A DNA stretch of 64,000 nt from Antarcticibacterium flavum. Lineage in GTDB: Bacteria > Bacteroidota > Bacteroidia > Flavobacteriales > Flavobacteriaceae. The first letter of the stretch is position 1; the number at the start of each line of letters is the position of its first letter. Under the pieces are notes generated by a model. The model did not search any database. It had not been told where the DNA came from and was given only the letters and a program-made list of their open reading frames with translations. Shown here one piece after another: positions 37,015 through 45,214 of this stretch. The stretch lies in contig NZ_CP040812.1 of the NCBI RefSeq assembly GCF_006159205.1, positions 3,038,001 through 3,102,000 of the forward strand. Reading direction: 5' to 3'. The position numbers and the translations under genes are program-made.

Positions 37015-37650
37015 TTAATTTTGTTGCATTAAACCAATTTTTTGCAACCAATCATTAACTTGAGAGCGAACTTCTTCTCGTCTTTCTCCTTCGATGGCAA
37101 GGTAAATTCCATCTCTTTCCAAACCACCTCTGGTTGAATACGTTTCCAGAATATTACATTCAGGACATAGCTCTTCTATTTGTTGAATACTGCTTCCTAA
37201 ACCATACCCTCCATTGGTATTAAAAGGAATTATTGTTTTACCACTAAGAGTATATTGATTCAGAAAAGATTTCATTGGAGGAGGCAATTGCATATCCCAG
37301 GTTGGAAATCCTATGAAAATTGTGTCATATTGATTCAGCTCCTTTATTCCAGTCTTTAAAGGAGGTAAATATCCGGTTTCGTTTTCTCTGTCAACCTGGT
37401 TAACAATTTCCCGATAATTTTCAGGATATGGATCTTGTAATTGGAGTTCAACCAGGTCACCGCCTACTTGACTCTGGATTAATTCAGCTACAGCCTTTGT
37501 ATTATTTGTTCGGGATAGGTAAACGATCAAAGTTTTGCCACTTTCCTGTTCAACCATATCCTCCCCCCGTGGCTGATCTGTCGATTTTCCGTTGCAGGAA
37601 AAATTCAACCACAGGAGAACCAGTAGTGCAACAGCTAGATGATTTCCCAT
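37015..37650 (-). CDS. flavodoxin family lipoprotein
   Basis: A 211-aa flavodoxin-fold protein preceded by a lipoprotein signal (MGNHLAVALLVLLWLNFSC, Cys19). The FMN phosphate loop LSRTNNTKAVAE is near 47–58, and the second flavin loops are in FPTWDMQLPPP and NGGYGLGSS. A flavodoxin anchored outside the cytoplasm is unusual, since it would need exported FMN and an electron donor there. ATG 37650 is preferred to a TTG two codons earlier. Confidence 0.86.
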   Translation of the reverse strand: MGNHLAVALLVLLWLNFSCNGKSTDQPRGEDMVEQESGKTLIVYLSRTNNTKAVAELIQSQVGGDLVELQLQDPYPENYREIVNQVDRENETGYLPPLKTGIKELNQYDTIFIGFPTWDMQLPPPMKSFLNQYTLSGKTIIPFNTNGGYGLGSSIQQIEELCPECNILETYSTRGGLERDGIYLAIEGERREEVRSQVNDWLQKIGLMQQN

Positions 37651-37664
37651 TTTCAATTCCTTTA

Positions 37665-38513
37665 TTAATTACCTGGCCGGTCCATTTGCCGGACAAATGA
37701 CATATTAGCTAATTTCCAGTCCCCATCTTCTTTCTTATATACTTCTGTAACCATAAACGGATTTGTTACTTCATTTCCTCCGACTACTGCCAGTAAAGTG
37801 ATACGATTTAAAAGAATGGCAGTATTGCCCATAACATCTACAGAAACATCGTGAATCTCAGCATTTTTGTAATGAATACCACCGGACCTTATCACTTCCA
37901 CCTCACGCTCCTTGCCCCAGCTTCCACCCATATGAACGAACTGGGATTTTTCGTGGAAGAGATCTGCCAAAGTATCGGCTTCTTTATCTGCCATCCATTT
38001 CCATTTCTTTTTAGAAAGTTCTATGATTTCCTGCTCGGAATCTTTATGTGCTAATTCAGGAGTTTTTAGCGCATTATAAGTTTCAGCAGTAAGGGTATCT
38101 GTCCATTTTGTAGGCGAATTTCCACTTATTGCCAGATAAGTAACCGTGTTATTGGGTGTAGCACCGTGCCAGTGTTCAACATTTGGAAGACACTTCACAA
38201 CGTCTCCGGCACGGACCACCATAACTTCTTTTCCCTTTTCCTGATAATAACCAACCCCGTGAGTAATTAATAGTAATTGTCCATCAGGATGCAAATGCCA
38301 GTTTAGTTTAGATCCCTCAGCAGATACGGCCTGAGAGATGTTAAAATCGAATGTTTCATCGGCATCAAACACATGGCTCAACCACACATCTCCGGTATGA
38401 TTAACATTAGGTGCTTTGTTACCTTTAGGAAAAATACTTTCCTGAGCCAACAGGAAATTTGGAATTAATAATCCTAAAGCCAGAATCAGAAACAAATTTT
38501 GTACGCTTTTCAT
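37665..38513 (-). CDS. secreted cupin–NTF2-like (DUF4440) fusion protein
   Basis: A 282-aa exported protein with a signal peptide ending LLAQ. Residues 30–150 form a cupin with WHLHPDGQ, ITHGVGYYQ and CLPNVEHWHG. Residues 158–280 form a SnoaL/DUF4440 NTF2-like cone, a fold used for small-molecule binding or isomerisation. ATG 38513 is chosen because it starts the signal peptide; a longer frame to 38567 would overlap the hydrolase gene. The cupin half is a paralogue of the lipoprotein at the operon end. Confidence 0.83.
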   Translation of the reverse strand: MKSVQNLFLILALGLLIPNFLLAQESIFPKGNKAPNVNHTGDVWLSHVFDADETFDFNISQAVSAEGSKLNWHLHPDGQLLLITHGVGYYQEKGKEVMVVRAGDVVKCLPNVEHWHGATPNNTVTYLAISGNSPTKWTDTLTAETYNALKTPELAHKDSEQEIIELSKKKWKWMADKEADTLADLFHEKSQFVHMGGSWGKEREVEVIRSGGIHYKNAEIHDVSVDVMGNTAILLNRITLLAVVGGNEVTNPFMVTEVYKKEDGDWKLANMSFVRQMDRPGN

Positions 38514-38539
38514 ATTATGAGTTTTAAATTTAGTTGTTT

Positions 38540-39637
38540 TTAATCCAGTCCTTTTTCCTTCAACCATTCAAACAAATGATCTGCCACTTCTTTATTGTTA
38601 AGGTCAGACATTGGGAAATGGGTGTTCCCCTCAAGTCCTATTTCAGGCAGTGGCACTAATGTTACATCCCCACCATGCTTTTTAACAGTTTCTGTCCATT
38701 TTCTTGCCATGGCAAGAGCTACACGCCACTGTTCCTTTCCGGGGTTTTGGGTAACTTCTTCAGGTATATAATCTCCATAGTAGATGATAATGGGGATCTC
38801 AGTGAGACGTTTAAATTCATCCATTGGAACAGCCCGGGCGCTCAATTGCCCACCCAGATAGGGCATAGGTTCCGGCACCTCTCCTTCAGGAAACACGAAA
38901 TTACTTCCAGGTTCATAAGAAACAATCCCTTTAATATTTTGATTTTGTAAAGCAGTAAGCCAACCCTGGCCACCGCTATGAGAATGGGTAACTAAAACGC
39001 CGGGTCCAATTCTGTCAAATAAAGCAGAAACTGCAGCTATATTTAAATCAATCTCGAGGGGTCCAGTATCGGGCGTCATTTGTCTAAAGAATTGATCTAA
39101 GGCCTGTGGATCTTTAGAAAATTGAACTCCTTCATAAAATTCGGTTCCCATTCCTAAACGGAAAATCCCGAACCACAACTGATCATCTGTAGCGGCTGGA
39201 ATTGTAGTTCCTTCAGTACCCCGTCCGGCGAGGCCTCGTCGTGGCTGATCAATTAAATATACCGGAAAACGTTTCCGAAGAAAAATACTTTGGAATCCCT
39301 CTCTGCCATCTGGTGTAGTTTGCCAGGTCCTCATAGATTGTCCGAAGCCATGCCAGAAAACCAGCGGGAGTTCCCTGGCATTTACAGGCCTTTGGTAAAA
39401 CACAGTGCCGTGATCGCCATGCAATGTTTGACCTTCTGTACTTTGATTGCGAGGATTGAAAGCCCCGTGTTCTACAGGATCAAAAGTGCCGGGGCTCTTT
39501 TTGACTGTACCACCCACTGCAAAACTTCCCTGTTCCTGAATTTTGATAATACCGCTCTTCGTGGAGCTGCAGGAATAGAAGGTAATGGCAATTAAAAATA
39601 TGTAAACCGGTTTAATACTAAAAATTATATATTTCAT
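38540..39637 (-). CDS. alpha/beta hydrolase lipoprotein
   Basis: A 365-aa exported hydrolase. The signal ends at a probable lipobox TFYSC near Cys23. The oxyanion-region motif FWHGFGQS is near 93. The nucleophile elbow is THSHSGGQ (near 218), the acid is probably in YYGDYIP (near 290), and the base is His in NTHFPMSD (near 340). ATG 39637 is chosen; the frame extends to 39745, but that extension covers the operator at 39696–39732. It is the first gene of a five- or six-gene stretch on the − strand. Confidence 0.84.
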   Translation of the reverse strand: MKYIIFSIKPVYIFLIAITFYSCSSTKSGIIKIQEQGSFAVGGTVKKSPGTFDPVEHGAFNPRNQSTEGQTLHGDHGTVFYQRPVNARELPLVFWHGFGQSMRTWQTTPDGREGFQSIFLRKRFPVYLIDQPRRGLAGRGTEGTTIPAATDDQLWFGIFRLGMGTEFYEGVQFSKDPQALDQFFRQMTPDTGPLEIDLNIAAVSALFDRIGPGVLVTHSHSGGQGWLTALQNQNIKGIVSYEPGSNFVFPEGEVPEPMPYLGGQLSARAVPMDEFKRLTEIPIIIYYGDYIPEEVTQNPGKEQWRVALAMARKWTETVKKHGGDVTLVPLPEIGLEGNTHFPMSDLNNKEVADHLFEWLKEKGLD

Positions 39638-39695
39638 TATAAAAAGCTTTTCATCTGCAAATTTCTTTTGATTCTTTGTAAGTATTATTACATAA

Positions 39696-39732
39696 GTTAC
39701 TGCTTTTTCTACCAATACTACTGATTGAACTT
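39696..39732 (-). promoter_or_regulatory. AraC-type operator, copy 1
   Basis: A 37-bp sequence 33/37 identical to 41062–41098. On the − strand it contains CAGTAGT and CAGTAAC starting 21 bp apart. It ends 58 bases upstream of the hydrolase ATG, so it can drive the lower cargo genes. Confidence 0.7.
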
Positions 39733-39805
39733 GACACTTTGGCAAAGCAAACAGAGAATACGTTGGATAATTTTATAATACTTTTAAAGATTTTCCCCTT
39801 CCTTT

Positions 39806-40993
39806 TTATTCCTTTGGAGGAGCTTCTACACCCATCCCATCAAGAACAGGTTGTGCATTACGGGCACCTGCAATTTCAATTTGTGAAAGTCCCTCATTAA
39901 AATCATTAAGTTCTTCTGAAGTAAAGGAAATTTCATTTGCTTTTATGTTTTCCCTGAGATGAACCGAATTTGAAGTCCCTGGGATTGGCACGATCCAGGG
40001 TTTTTGAGCCTGTAACCATGCTAAGGTTATCTGAGCGGGTGTTGCATTTTTACGAAGTCCCCATTCTTCTATGTAATAAAGCATTTTTAAATTTTGAGGA
40101 ATATTCTCAGGCGTGGTTCGTGGTAAAATAGTTCGGAAATCTCCTTCAGAAAACCGGGTGTTCTCATTGATTGCATCCGCAAAAAATCCATATCCCAAAG
40201 GGCACCAGGGAACAAAACCAATATTTAATTCCTTACAGAGAGGCAAAACTTCAGCTTCAGGATCTCTCGTCCATGGCGAATATTCATTTTGAATGGCAGC
40301 TAGTGGTTGTACGGCGTGTGCTCTCCGTATTGTGTTTAGACCTGGTTCAGAAAGCCCCCAATGCAGCACCTTTCCTTCTTTAATTAATTCCTGAACGGTA
40401 CCTGCCACATCTTCAATAGGGACATTCGGATCAACACGGTGCTGGTATAGCAGGTCAATATAATCTGTATTCAGTCTTTTCAGCATTCCCTCAACAGCTC
40501 TACGAATGGTTTTGGCGCTACTGTCAACTCCTCCTCTTTCCCCGGATTGAGGTTCTACATTGAACCCAAATTTAGTGGCCAGCACCACTTCTTTTCTAAA
40601 GGGCTTTATTGCTTCTCCCACCTGTCTTTCATTCATGTGTGGACCATAAACTTCAGCTGTATCAAAAAAGGTTACGCCATTTTCAAAGGCTTCTCTATAA
40701 AGCTTATTTACTTTCTCCTGTTCCCGTACACCTCCGGTATAGAAGCCAACAACAGGAAGGCCGCCTAAACCAAGAGAGGAAACCTCCAATTTTCCAAGGT
40801 TTCTACGATTGGTGGCTAGTTTTGTTTTTTTCTCCTCTTTCTTTCCGGAATTCTGGTGCGAAGTCTGTGCTCCCAGAGAAAACGGATTTAACGCAAGGCC
40901 TAAACCCGCAATTGCTGTGCTGCCTAAAAAGGACCGTCTATTAAAATTAATTCCTGACTTGTCGTTAGTATCTTTAAGATTATCTTTTTCCAT
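39806..40993 (-). CDS. aldo/keto reductase with Tat export signal
   Basis: A 395-aa (alpha/beta)8-barrel oxidoreductase. The N-terminus has a twin-arginine signal (NRRSFLGSTAIAGLGLAL, ending SLGAQ). Catalytic residues are visible: Asp and Tyr in FFDTAEVYG, Lys in LATKFGF and His in YQHRVD. Export implies the protein folds with its nicotinamide cofactor before transport. ATG 40993 is preferred; a TTG at 41026 adds 11 polar residues. Own operator at 41062–41098, divergent from the AraC gene. Confidence 0.88.
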   Translation of the reverse strand: MEKDNLKDTNDKSGINFNRRSFLGSTAIAGLGLALNPFSLGAQTSHQNSGKKEEKKTKLATNRRNLGKLEVSSLGLGGLPVVGFYTGGVREQEKVNKLYREAFENGVTFFDTAEVYGPHMNERQVGEAIKPFRKEVVLATKFGFNVEPQSGERGGVDSSAKTIRRAVEGMLKRLNTDYIDLLYQHRVDPNVPIEDVAGTVQELIKEGKVLHWGLSEPGLNTIRRAHAVQPLAAIQNEYSPWTRDPEAEVLPLCKELNIGFVPWCPLGYGFFADAINENTRFSEGDFRTILPRTTPENIPQNLKMLYYIEEWGLRKNATPAQITLAWLQAQKPWIVPIPGTSNSVHLRENIKANEISFTSEELNDFNEGLSQIEIAGARNAQPVLDGMGVEAPPKE

Positions 40994-41061
40994 ATCCTTA
41001 TTTTTACTTGATTTTGAACTTTTCAAAGATCCTTTTTTCTGCTTTTCAGTAAGTTATACAG

Positions 41062-41098
41062 ATTACTGCATTTTCTACCAATATTACTGATTGACCTT
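41062..41098 (-). promoter_or_regulatory. AraC-type operator, copy 2
   Basis: The second 37-bp copy, between the aldo/keto reductase and AraC genes. On the − strand two CAGTAAT half-sites start exactly 21 bp apart (41089 and 41068). Direct half-sites two helical turns apart are typical of AraC-family activators. Confidence 0.7.
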
Positions 41099-41160
41099 CA
41101 ACGGGTTAAAAGTGAGGAGTGGATTTTGTAAATTTGTTTGAATTAATAATTAAGGAAAGC

Positions 41161-42072
41161 ATGGAGGGTTTATTTAAGTTCGAGACGGTAAGTGAATATA
41201 ATGCATTAAATAATCACGAGACGCTGCATCCCCTGGTGAATATCATTGATTTCTCTAAGGCAAATCCACGTAGCTGGGGCGGAGCGAAGACTATAAAAAT
41301 AAATTATGGTCTTTACTGTATTTTCTTAAAAGAAGTAAAATGCGGAGATTTAAAGTATGGCCGAAATTATTATGACTACCAGGAAGGTACTTTAGTTTTT
41401 GTTTCTCCGGGACAGGTAATGGAAATTGAGAATAGTGGGGAAATGTACCAGCCAATAGGTCATGCCTTGGTGTTTCATCCAGATCTAATATCGGGAACAT
41501 CTCTCGCTCGCAGTATTCAGGAATATGGATTTTTTAGCTATAAAATGAGTGAAGCATTGCACTTATCAGAAAAAGAAAGGCAGCTTGTGCTTGATTGTTT
41601 TTCTAAAATTAAATATGAATTACAACAAGGGGTGGATAAGCATAGTAAGAAACTTATCACTTCCAATATTGAGCTGTTCTTAAATTATTGCGATCGTTTT
41701 TACGACCGTCAGTTTATAACCAGAGACAATGCTAACCGGGGAATACTGGAAAAATTTGAAGAGTTGCTCAACGGCTACTTTAGATCTGAAATGCCGCAAC
41801 TAAGCGGTTTACCCTCTGTTGCCTATTTTGCAGATGAATTACATTTATCTCCAAATTATTTTGGAGATCTTATAAAAAAAGAAACAGGTAAATCTGCTCA
41901 GGAATATATACAAAATAAGATCATCGAGGTTTCTAAGAACAGAATGTTCAATCTTGAAAAATCTGTAAATGAAATTGCTTATGAGTTAGGTTTTAAATAC
42001 CCACAACATTTTACCAGGCTATTTAAACAAAGAGTGGGATTAACACCAAAGGAGTTTCGGAATATGAATTAG
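41161..42072 (+). CDS. AraC family transcriptional regulator
   Basis: A 303-aa regulator with an N-terminal sensing domain (about 1–170, AraC_binding-like, with a VFVSPGQ beta strand near 83) and a C-terminal double helix-turn-helix (about 205–300). The C-terminal motif is ELGFKYPQHFTRLFKQRVGLTPKEFR. ATG 41161 follows a good AAGGA site; a GTG at 41119 is less likely. It is divergent from the reductase gene, and its probable target operators precede the cargo genes. Characterised relatives with similar cargo sense reactive carbonyls or quinones, but the inducer here is unknown. Confidence 0.88.
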   Translation: MEGLFKFETVSEYNALNNHETLHPLVNIIDFSKANPRSWGGAKTIKINYGLYCIFLKEVKCGDLKYGRNYYDYQEGTLVFVSPGQVMEIENSGEMYQPIGHALVFHPDLISGTSLARSIQEYGFFSYKMSEALHLSEKERQLVLDCFSKIKYELQQGVDKHSKKLITSNIELFLNYCDRFYDRQFITRDNANRGILEKFEELLNGYFRSEMPQLSGLPSVAYFADELHLSPNYFGDLIKKETGKSAQEYIQNKIIEVSKNRMFNLEKSVNEIAYELGFKYPQHFTRLFKQRVGLTPKEFRNMN

Positions 42073-42194
42073 TGTTGTTAATTCTATAGTGCAACACTCA
42101 TAAGAATTTAATAATCAAAACTTTTTTATGGGGATAGGAGAACCGAACCTCTACCCAAGAGATAGTTATAGATCTGACAAAAATGTGATGAGGT

Positions 42195-43535
42195 TTATTT
42201 AATTACTGTTTTTTGTGCTTCTTTAGCATAAAAATCCGCAATTTGTTGAGCATAGTCCATTGAAGATTTGCCTATGTAACCTAGGAACATTTTTTCTGTA
42301 CTATGAGCAGTTATTTGCATAATTAAAGGAGTGGGCAATTTTCCGTAGGTATTTGTGGCAAAAGATCTTCGGCACACATGTGAACTCATCAATTGCCATT
42401 TAGGGAAAGATCCTTTTACTTTTCGTTTTTCACCTTTTTCTTTTCTCTTTCCGTTTTTATCCTTCGGTATTATTTTTCCATTCTTATCAACCATTTCAAT
42501 TTTCATACCCGGAATGACCTCATCTATACCCACCTCCTTACAAAGATCCTTCAGGTGTTTGTTAAACTTTTGAAGTGAAATGTTATAAGGTAGACCTTCT
42601 TTTAAAATTTCCTTCGTAACCGGTAGAACTGGAATAGTAACCTGTTTCCCTGTTTTCTCTTGTTTAAGTTCTATAACTTCCAATCCATTTCGTGTTACGA
42701 AGTTCTCTTCAGTTAAGTTAAGAAGATCCTGACCTCTTTGTCCAAGGTTGCAACCCAAAAGGAGCCATTTCCTGGTGTTCAATAATGATTTACTGGTAAG
42801 TGGTGCCTGTTCAATTGTTTGAAGCTCCTGGGGGCTTAAATATAGAATGTATTGGTTTTTAGCCTTGCCTCCTTTTACTCTTTTGAGCTGAGGACTAACT
42901 GTGAAACCATTTATTTCAGCATCGGCACAAACAGTTTTCAAATCATCTATTTTTTTCTTGGCATAGCTTTCGGCATAATTTCTTTTATTAAGCATCCAGT
43001 CAAGAAAATCCTTGCCAAATTTTATGTCTACATCCTGCACCTTAAGCCTTTTTTTACCCTGATATTTTATTATAATTTGGAGAAGGTTTTTATAGTTATC
43101 AATTCGATTTTTAGAGAGGCCTAACCCTCCTTTGGAGTTTTCTCTCAGTCCAGCAGTATCAATAATATTTTGAATAGCATCTACTAACAGATCACTTTTT
43201 GCGGTCTCTTCCACCGCAACATTTCCGTTGAAAATATCGATTTGCTTTTGAAGCCATTCACTGTTAATTTCACCTGGCGCAGCTTCGTCGTAGCGATCAA
43301 TTATTTGATTTTTAAGGTCCCTCAACTTCCTGTTAAGGTTTTTCATTTCTTTAGAATTTCTTTTAACCCCTTCTAAAATTGGGCTTTTTTTGCCACTTCC
43401 GGATAAAATGCAATTGGAGATATTTATAATTTTTCCAGTGCTTTTGATATAATCATGTTTCCGGCCATGGATAAAACGGAGGTAAATGGTTACAGGATCT
43501 TCTTTTCCTCTAATAATATATTTGACTGTAGCCAT
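42195..43535 (-). CDS. tyrosine recombinase (integrase) of the element
   Basis: A 446-aa site-specific recombinase. It has an N-terminal arm-binding region (about 1–95), a SAM-like core-binding domain (about 120–215), and a catalytic domain. Catalytic residues visible are Arg267, His386, Arg389, His411 and Tyr420 (in FLGYIG). A Lys/Gly-rich insertion near 345–375 is low complexity. It lies next to the right end, 165 bp from attR, with the TTTCCCGAC arm sites just upstream of its ATG, so it may control its own expression. Confidence 0.93.
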   Translation of the reverse strand: MATVKYIIRGKEDPVTIYLRFIHGRKHDYIKSTGKIINISNCILSGSGKKSPILEGVKRNSKEMKNLNRKLRDLKNQIIDRYDEAAPGEINSEWLQKQIDIFNGNVAVEETAKSDLLVDAIQNIIDTAGLRENSKGGLGLSKNRIDNYKNLLQIIIKYQGKKRLKVQDVDIKFGKDFLDWMLNKRNYAESYAKKKIDDLKTVCADAEINGFTVSPQLKRVKGGKAKNQYILYLSPQELQTIEQAPLTSKSLLNTRKWLLLGCNLGQRGQDLLNLTEENFVTRNGLEVIELKQEKTGKQVTIPVLPVTKEILKEGLPYNISLQKFNKHLKDLCKEVGIDEVIPGMKIEMVDKNGKIIPKDKNGKRKEKGEKRKVKGSFPKWQLMSSHVCRRSFATNTYGKLPTPLIMQITAHSTEKMFLGYIGKSSMDYAQQIADFYAKEAQKTVIK

Positions 43536-43565
43536 AGCGAAAATTGTTTATTCTAAAAATAAACC

Positions 43566-43585
43566 TTTCCCGACACTTTCCCGAC
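43566..43585 (+). promoter_or_regulatory. arm-type integrase sites, right end
   Basis: Two TTTCCCGAC copies start 11 bp apart, as at 29610–29629. They lie 31 bases upstream of the recombinase start codon, so binding could also repress that gene. Confidence 0.6.
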
Positions 43586-43700
43586 ATTCAATAGAATTAT
43601 TTGATTTTAATTACCGTTAAAATTTTCTGGAATGATTTTAAAATCAGTGATATACAGGTATAACAAAACTTTTTCGATTTAATAAAATTAAATTCAACAT

Positions 43701-43714
43701 CCCGCTCCGAGTAC
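43701..43714 (+). repeat. attR core repeat
   Basis: CCCGCTCCGAGTAC, identical to the tRNA-Leu 3' end at 29541–29554. The preceding bases (AAATTCAACAT) do not continue the tRNA, which shows that this is the displaced junction. Confidence 0.88.
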
Positions 43715-43719
43715 AGAAA

Positions 43720-43752
43720 CCCTCTTTATCTTATTGATTTAGAGGGCTTTGT
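43720..43752 (+). terminator. original tRNA-Leu terminator, displaced
   Basis: CCCTCT (43720–43725) pairs with AGAGGG (43741–43746) and is followed by a T-rich stretch. It starts at the same offset from the att core as the element's own hairpin, so it is probably the host terminator. Confidence 0.6.
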
Positions 43753-44076
43753 GTTTTATAAGCTTTTTGTTTTCCAATTTTTTGCACTTTTTCTTTATGA
43801 TTTATTTCCGAACAATGGTTTCTGTGAAGTTCCTATAATTATCTACTGATAAACATTTTTAAAAGATATAATTAAACTTTAAATAACAAGCACCTCATCA
43901 AAACAGTAGGTTCCTATATGCTACCCTTTTCACAAATGGAAAGGAAAGGTCACTAATCGATGTTTCCATTTGATTTAAAGTAGATCCTATTCCTTTGAGT
44001 AAGAGCCTGAATACTTTTCTAATCTCACTTTAATTTTAAAATAAGTAGCTTTATCTTTAAGGAAAACCCTACAAGT
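43753..44076. other. chromosomal intergenic region right of the element
   Basis: About 320 bp of AT-rich DNA without a gene. A near-consensus −7 (TATCTTTA, 44052–44059) lies 17 bases before the membrane-protein start. Confidence 0.35.
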
Positions 44077-45069
44077 ATGGTACTTAACTTTATTACATTA
44101 CTGGTTGTTGCTTTATCGGGAATTGGGATACTGTTTTACGCTTTTCTCAAAAGGCGAAAAAGGAAAGACAAGGACCTACCGGATGATCCCGAAAAAGATG
44201 ACCCTATCCTCCATATTCGCAATAAGCTGTTTTTTGAGATCCCGGTAGAAAAGATCCTGTTGGGTTATTTCGTGATCGTAACTCTTACTTATCTGGTTAA
44301 ATTCATTCTTAATCTACGGATTCCCGGGATAGACCTTGCTGTTCTATATCTTTCCGGGATCACTCTTTTTCTCGGGATCTATAAAATGGCTATGAGTGTT
44401 GGGGTAGTGAATCGATTCCATCCCTGGCTGCTCTTCTCCATGGTTTTTTCCCTGGTAATTTTCATAGCTGTCTATACAGGCATGCCTATGGGAATCCAGG
44501 AATTTTTGGAAGAAACAAGAGAGTATAATTTGACCATACATTTGCTGGGCCTTGCCATGGGTCTTGGTGGTACCCTGGTAGTAGATATCATGTTCACTCA
44601 CTTCATGAGAAATTATTCAATCTCTGCACGGGAATCTGTCATTATGCACCTTATCTCCCAAATGATCATCTTTGGGATCTTCCTGTTGATCTTAAGCGGA
44701 CTGGCATTGTACCTTCCGGCTGCAGAAAGTTTTAATGAGAATCCAAGATTTATCATGAAAATGATCGTGGTACTTATTGTTATAATTAATGGAGGAATAC
44801 TTAACCTTTACCTTACTCCTAAAATGAAAAAAATCTCACTGGTGGATGAGGAAAAGAACAGGTACGAGAAATTAACCCGCATTTCCTTTGCGCTTGGAGC
44901 TATTTCCATAGTTTCCTGGCTAAGTGCTTTTTTCCTCGCCATGCTTAAGGATCTGTTTTCAATGCCGCTATTTTATCTAATAATAGGTTATGTGGTACTA
45001 TTATTAATTACTGCAGGGGGAAGCCAAATGGCAAAGGTCTATTATGAGAAGAAGGAGGAAGAAGATTGA
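44077..45069 (+). CDS. multi-pass membrane protein of unknown function
   Basis: A 330-aa protein with about eight or nine membrane helices. A first helix (about 3–24) is followed by a basic and acidic loop (RRKRKDKDLPDDPEKDD), and the rest is almost continuous hydrophobic segments. The C-terminus is a short Lys/Glu-rich tail. No family is recognised. ATG start. It ends before a hairpin at 45169–45188. Confidence 0.7.
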   Translation: MVLNFITLLVVALSGIGILFYAFLKRRKRKDKDLPDDPEKDDPILHIRNKLFFEIPVEKILLGYFVIVTLTYLVKFILNLRIPGIDLAVLYLSGITLFLGIYKMAMSVGVVNRFHPWLLFSMVFSLVIFIAVYTGMPMGIQEFLEETREYNLTIHLLGLAMGLGGTLVVDIMFTHFMRNYSISARESVIMHLISQMIIFGIFLLILSGLALYLPAAESFNENPRFIMKMIVVLIVIINGGILNLYLTPKMKKISLVDEEKNRYEKLTRISFALGAISIVSWLSAFFLAMLKDLFSMPLFYLIIGYVVLLLITAGGSQMAKVYYEKKEEED

Positions 45070-45168
45070 GATTCGTTAAATCTCCCTCTCAAATATTTCA
45101 GTTTTTAAGATTTATTCTCAGGAGAGAATAACACTTTCCTTAGTTGTAAATTGATCTCCTCATAGGGG

Positions 45169-45193
45169 ATCCTTCAGCATTGAAGGATTTTCT
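45169..45193 (+). terminator. terminator or attenuator hairpin
   Basis: ATCCTTCA and TGAAGGAT pair perfectly around GCAT, followed by TTTCTTAT. It lies 26 bases before the HD-protein ATG, so it could end the membrane-protein transcript or lie in the next leader. Confidence 0.6.
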
Positions 45194-45214
45194 TATATTG
45201 GGTAAAAACCTTTT

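Larger units (their letters stand above)
29541..43714. mobile_element. integrated mobilizable element in tRNA-Leu
   Basis: About 14.2 kb bounded by a perfect 14-bp direct repeat, CCCGCTCCGAGTAC. The left copy completes tRNA-Leu. Its backbone genes are a tyrosine recombinase beside the right end, a D5/SF3-like helicase, a toprim primase, a MobC-like protein, a relaxase and a coiled-coil membrane protein. No type IV secretion genes are present, so transfer would need a helper element. The cargo is an AraC regulator and seven exported enzymes. Doubled TTTCCCGAC sites stand near both ends. Confidence 0.88.

Noticed and set aside
39638..39745. 36-codon N-terminal extension of the lipoprotein hydrolase
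   Set aside because: The extension covers the operator copy at 39696–39732, and the ATG at 39637 begins a lipoprotein signal.
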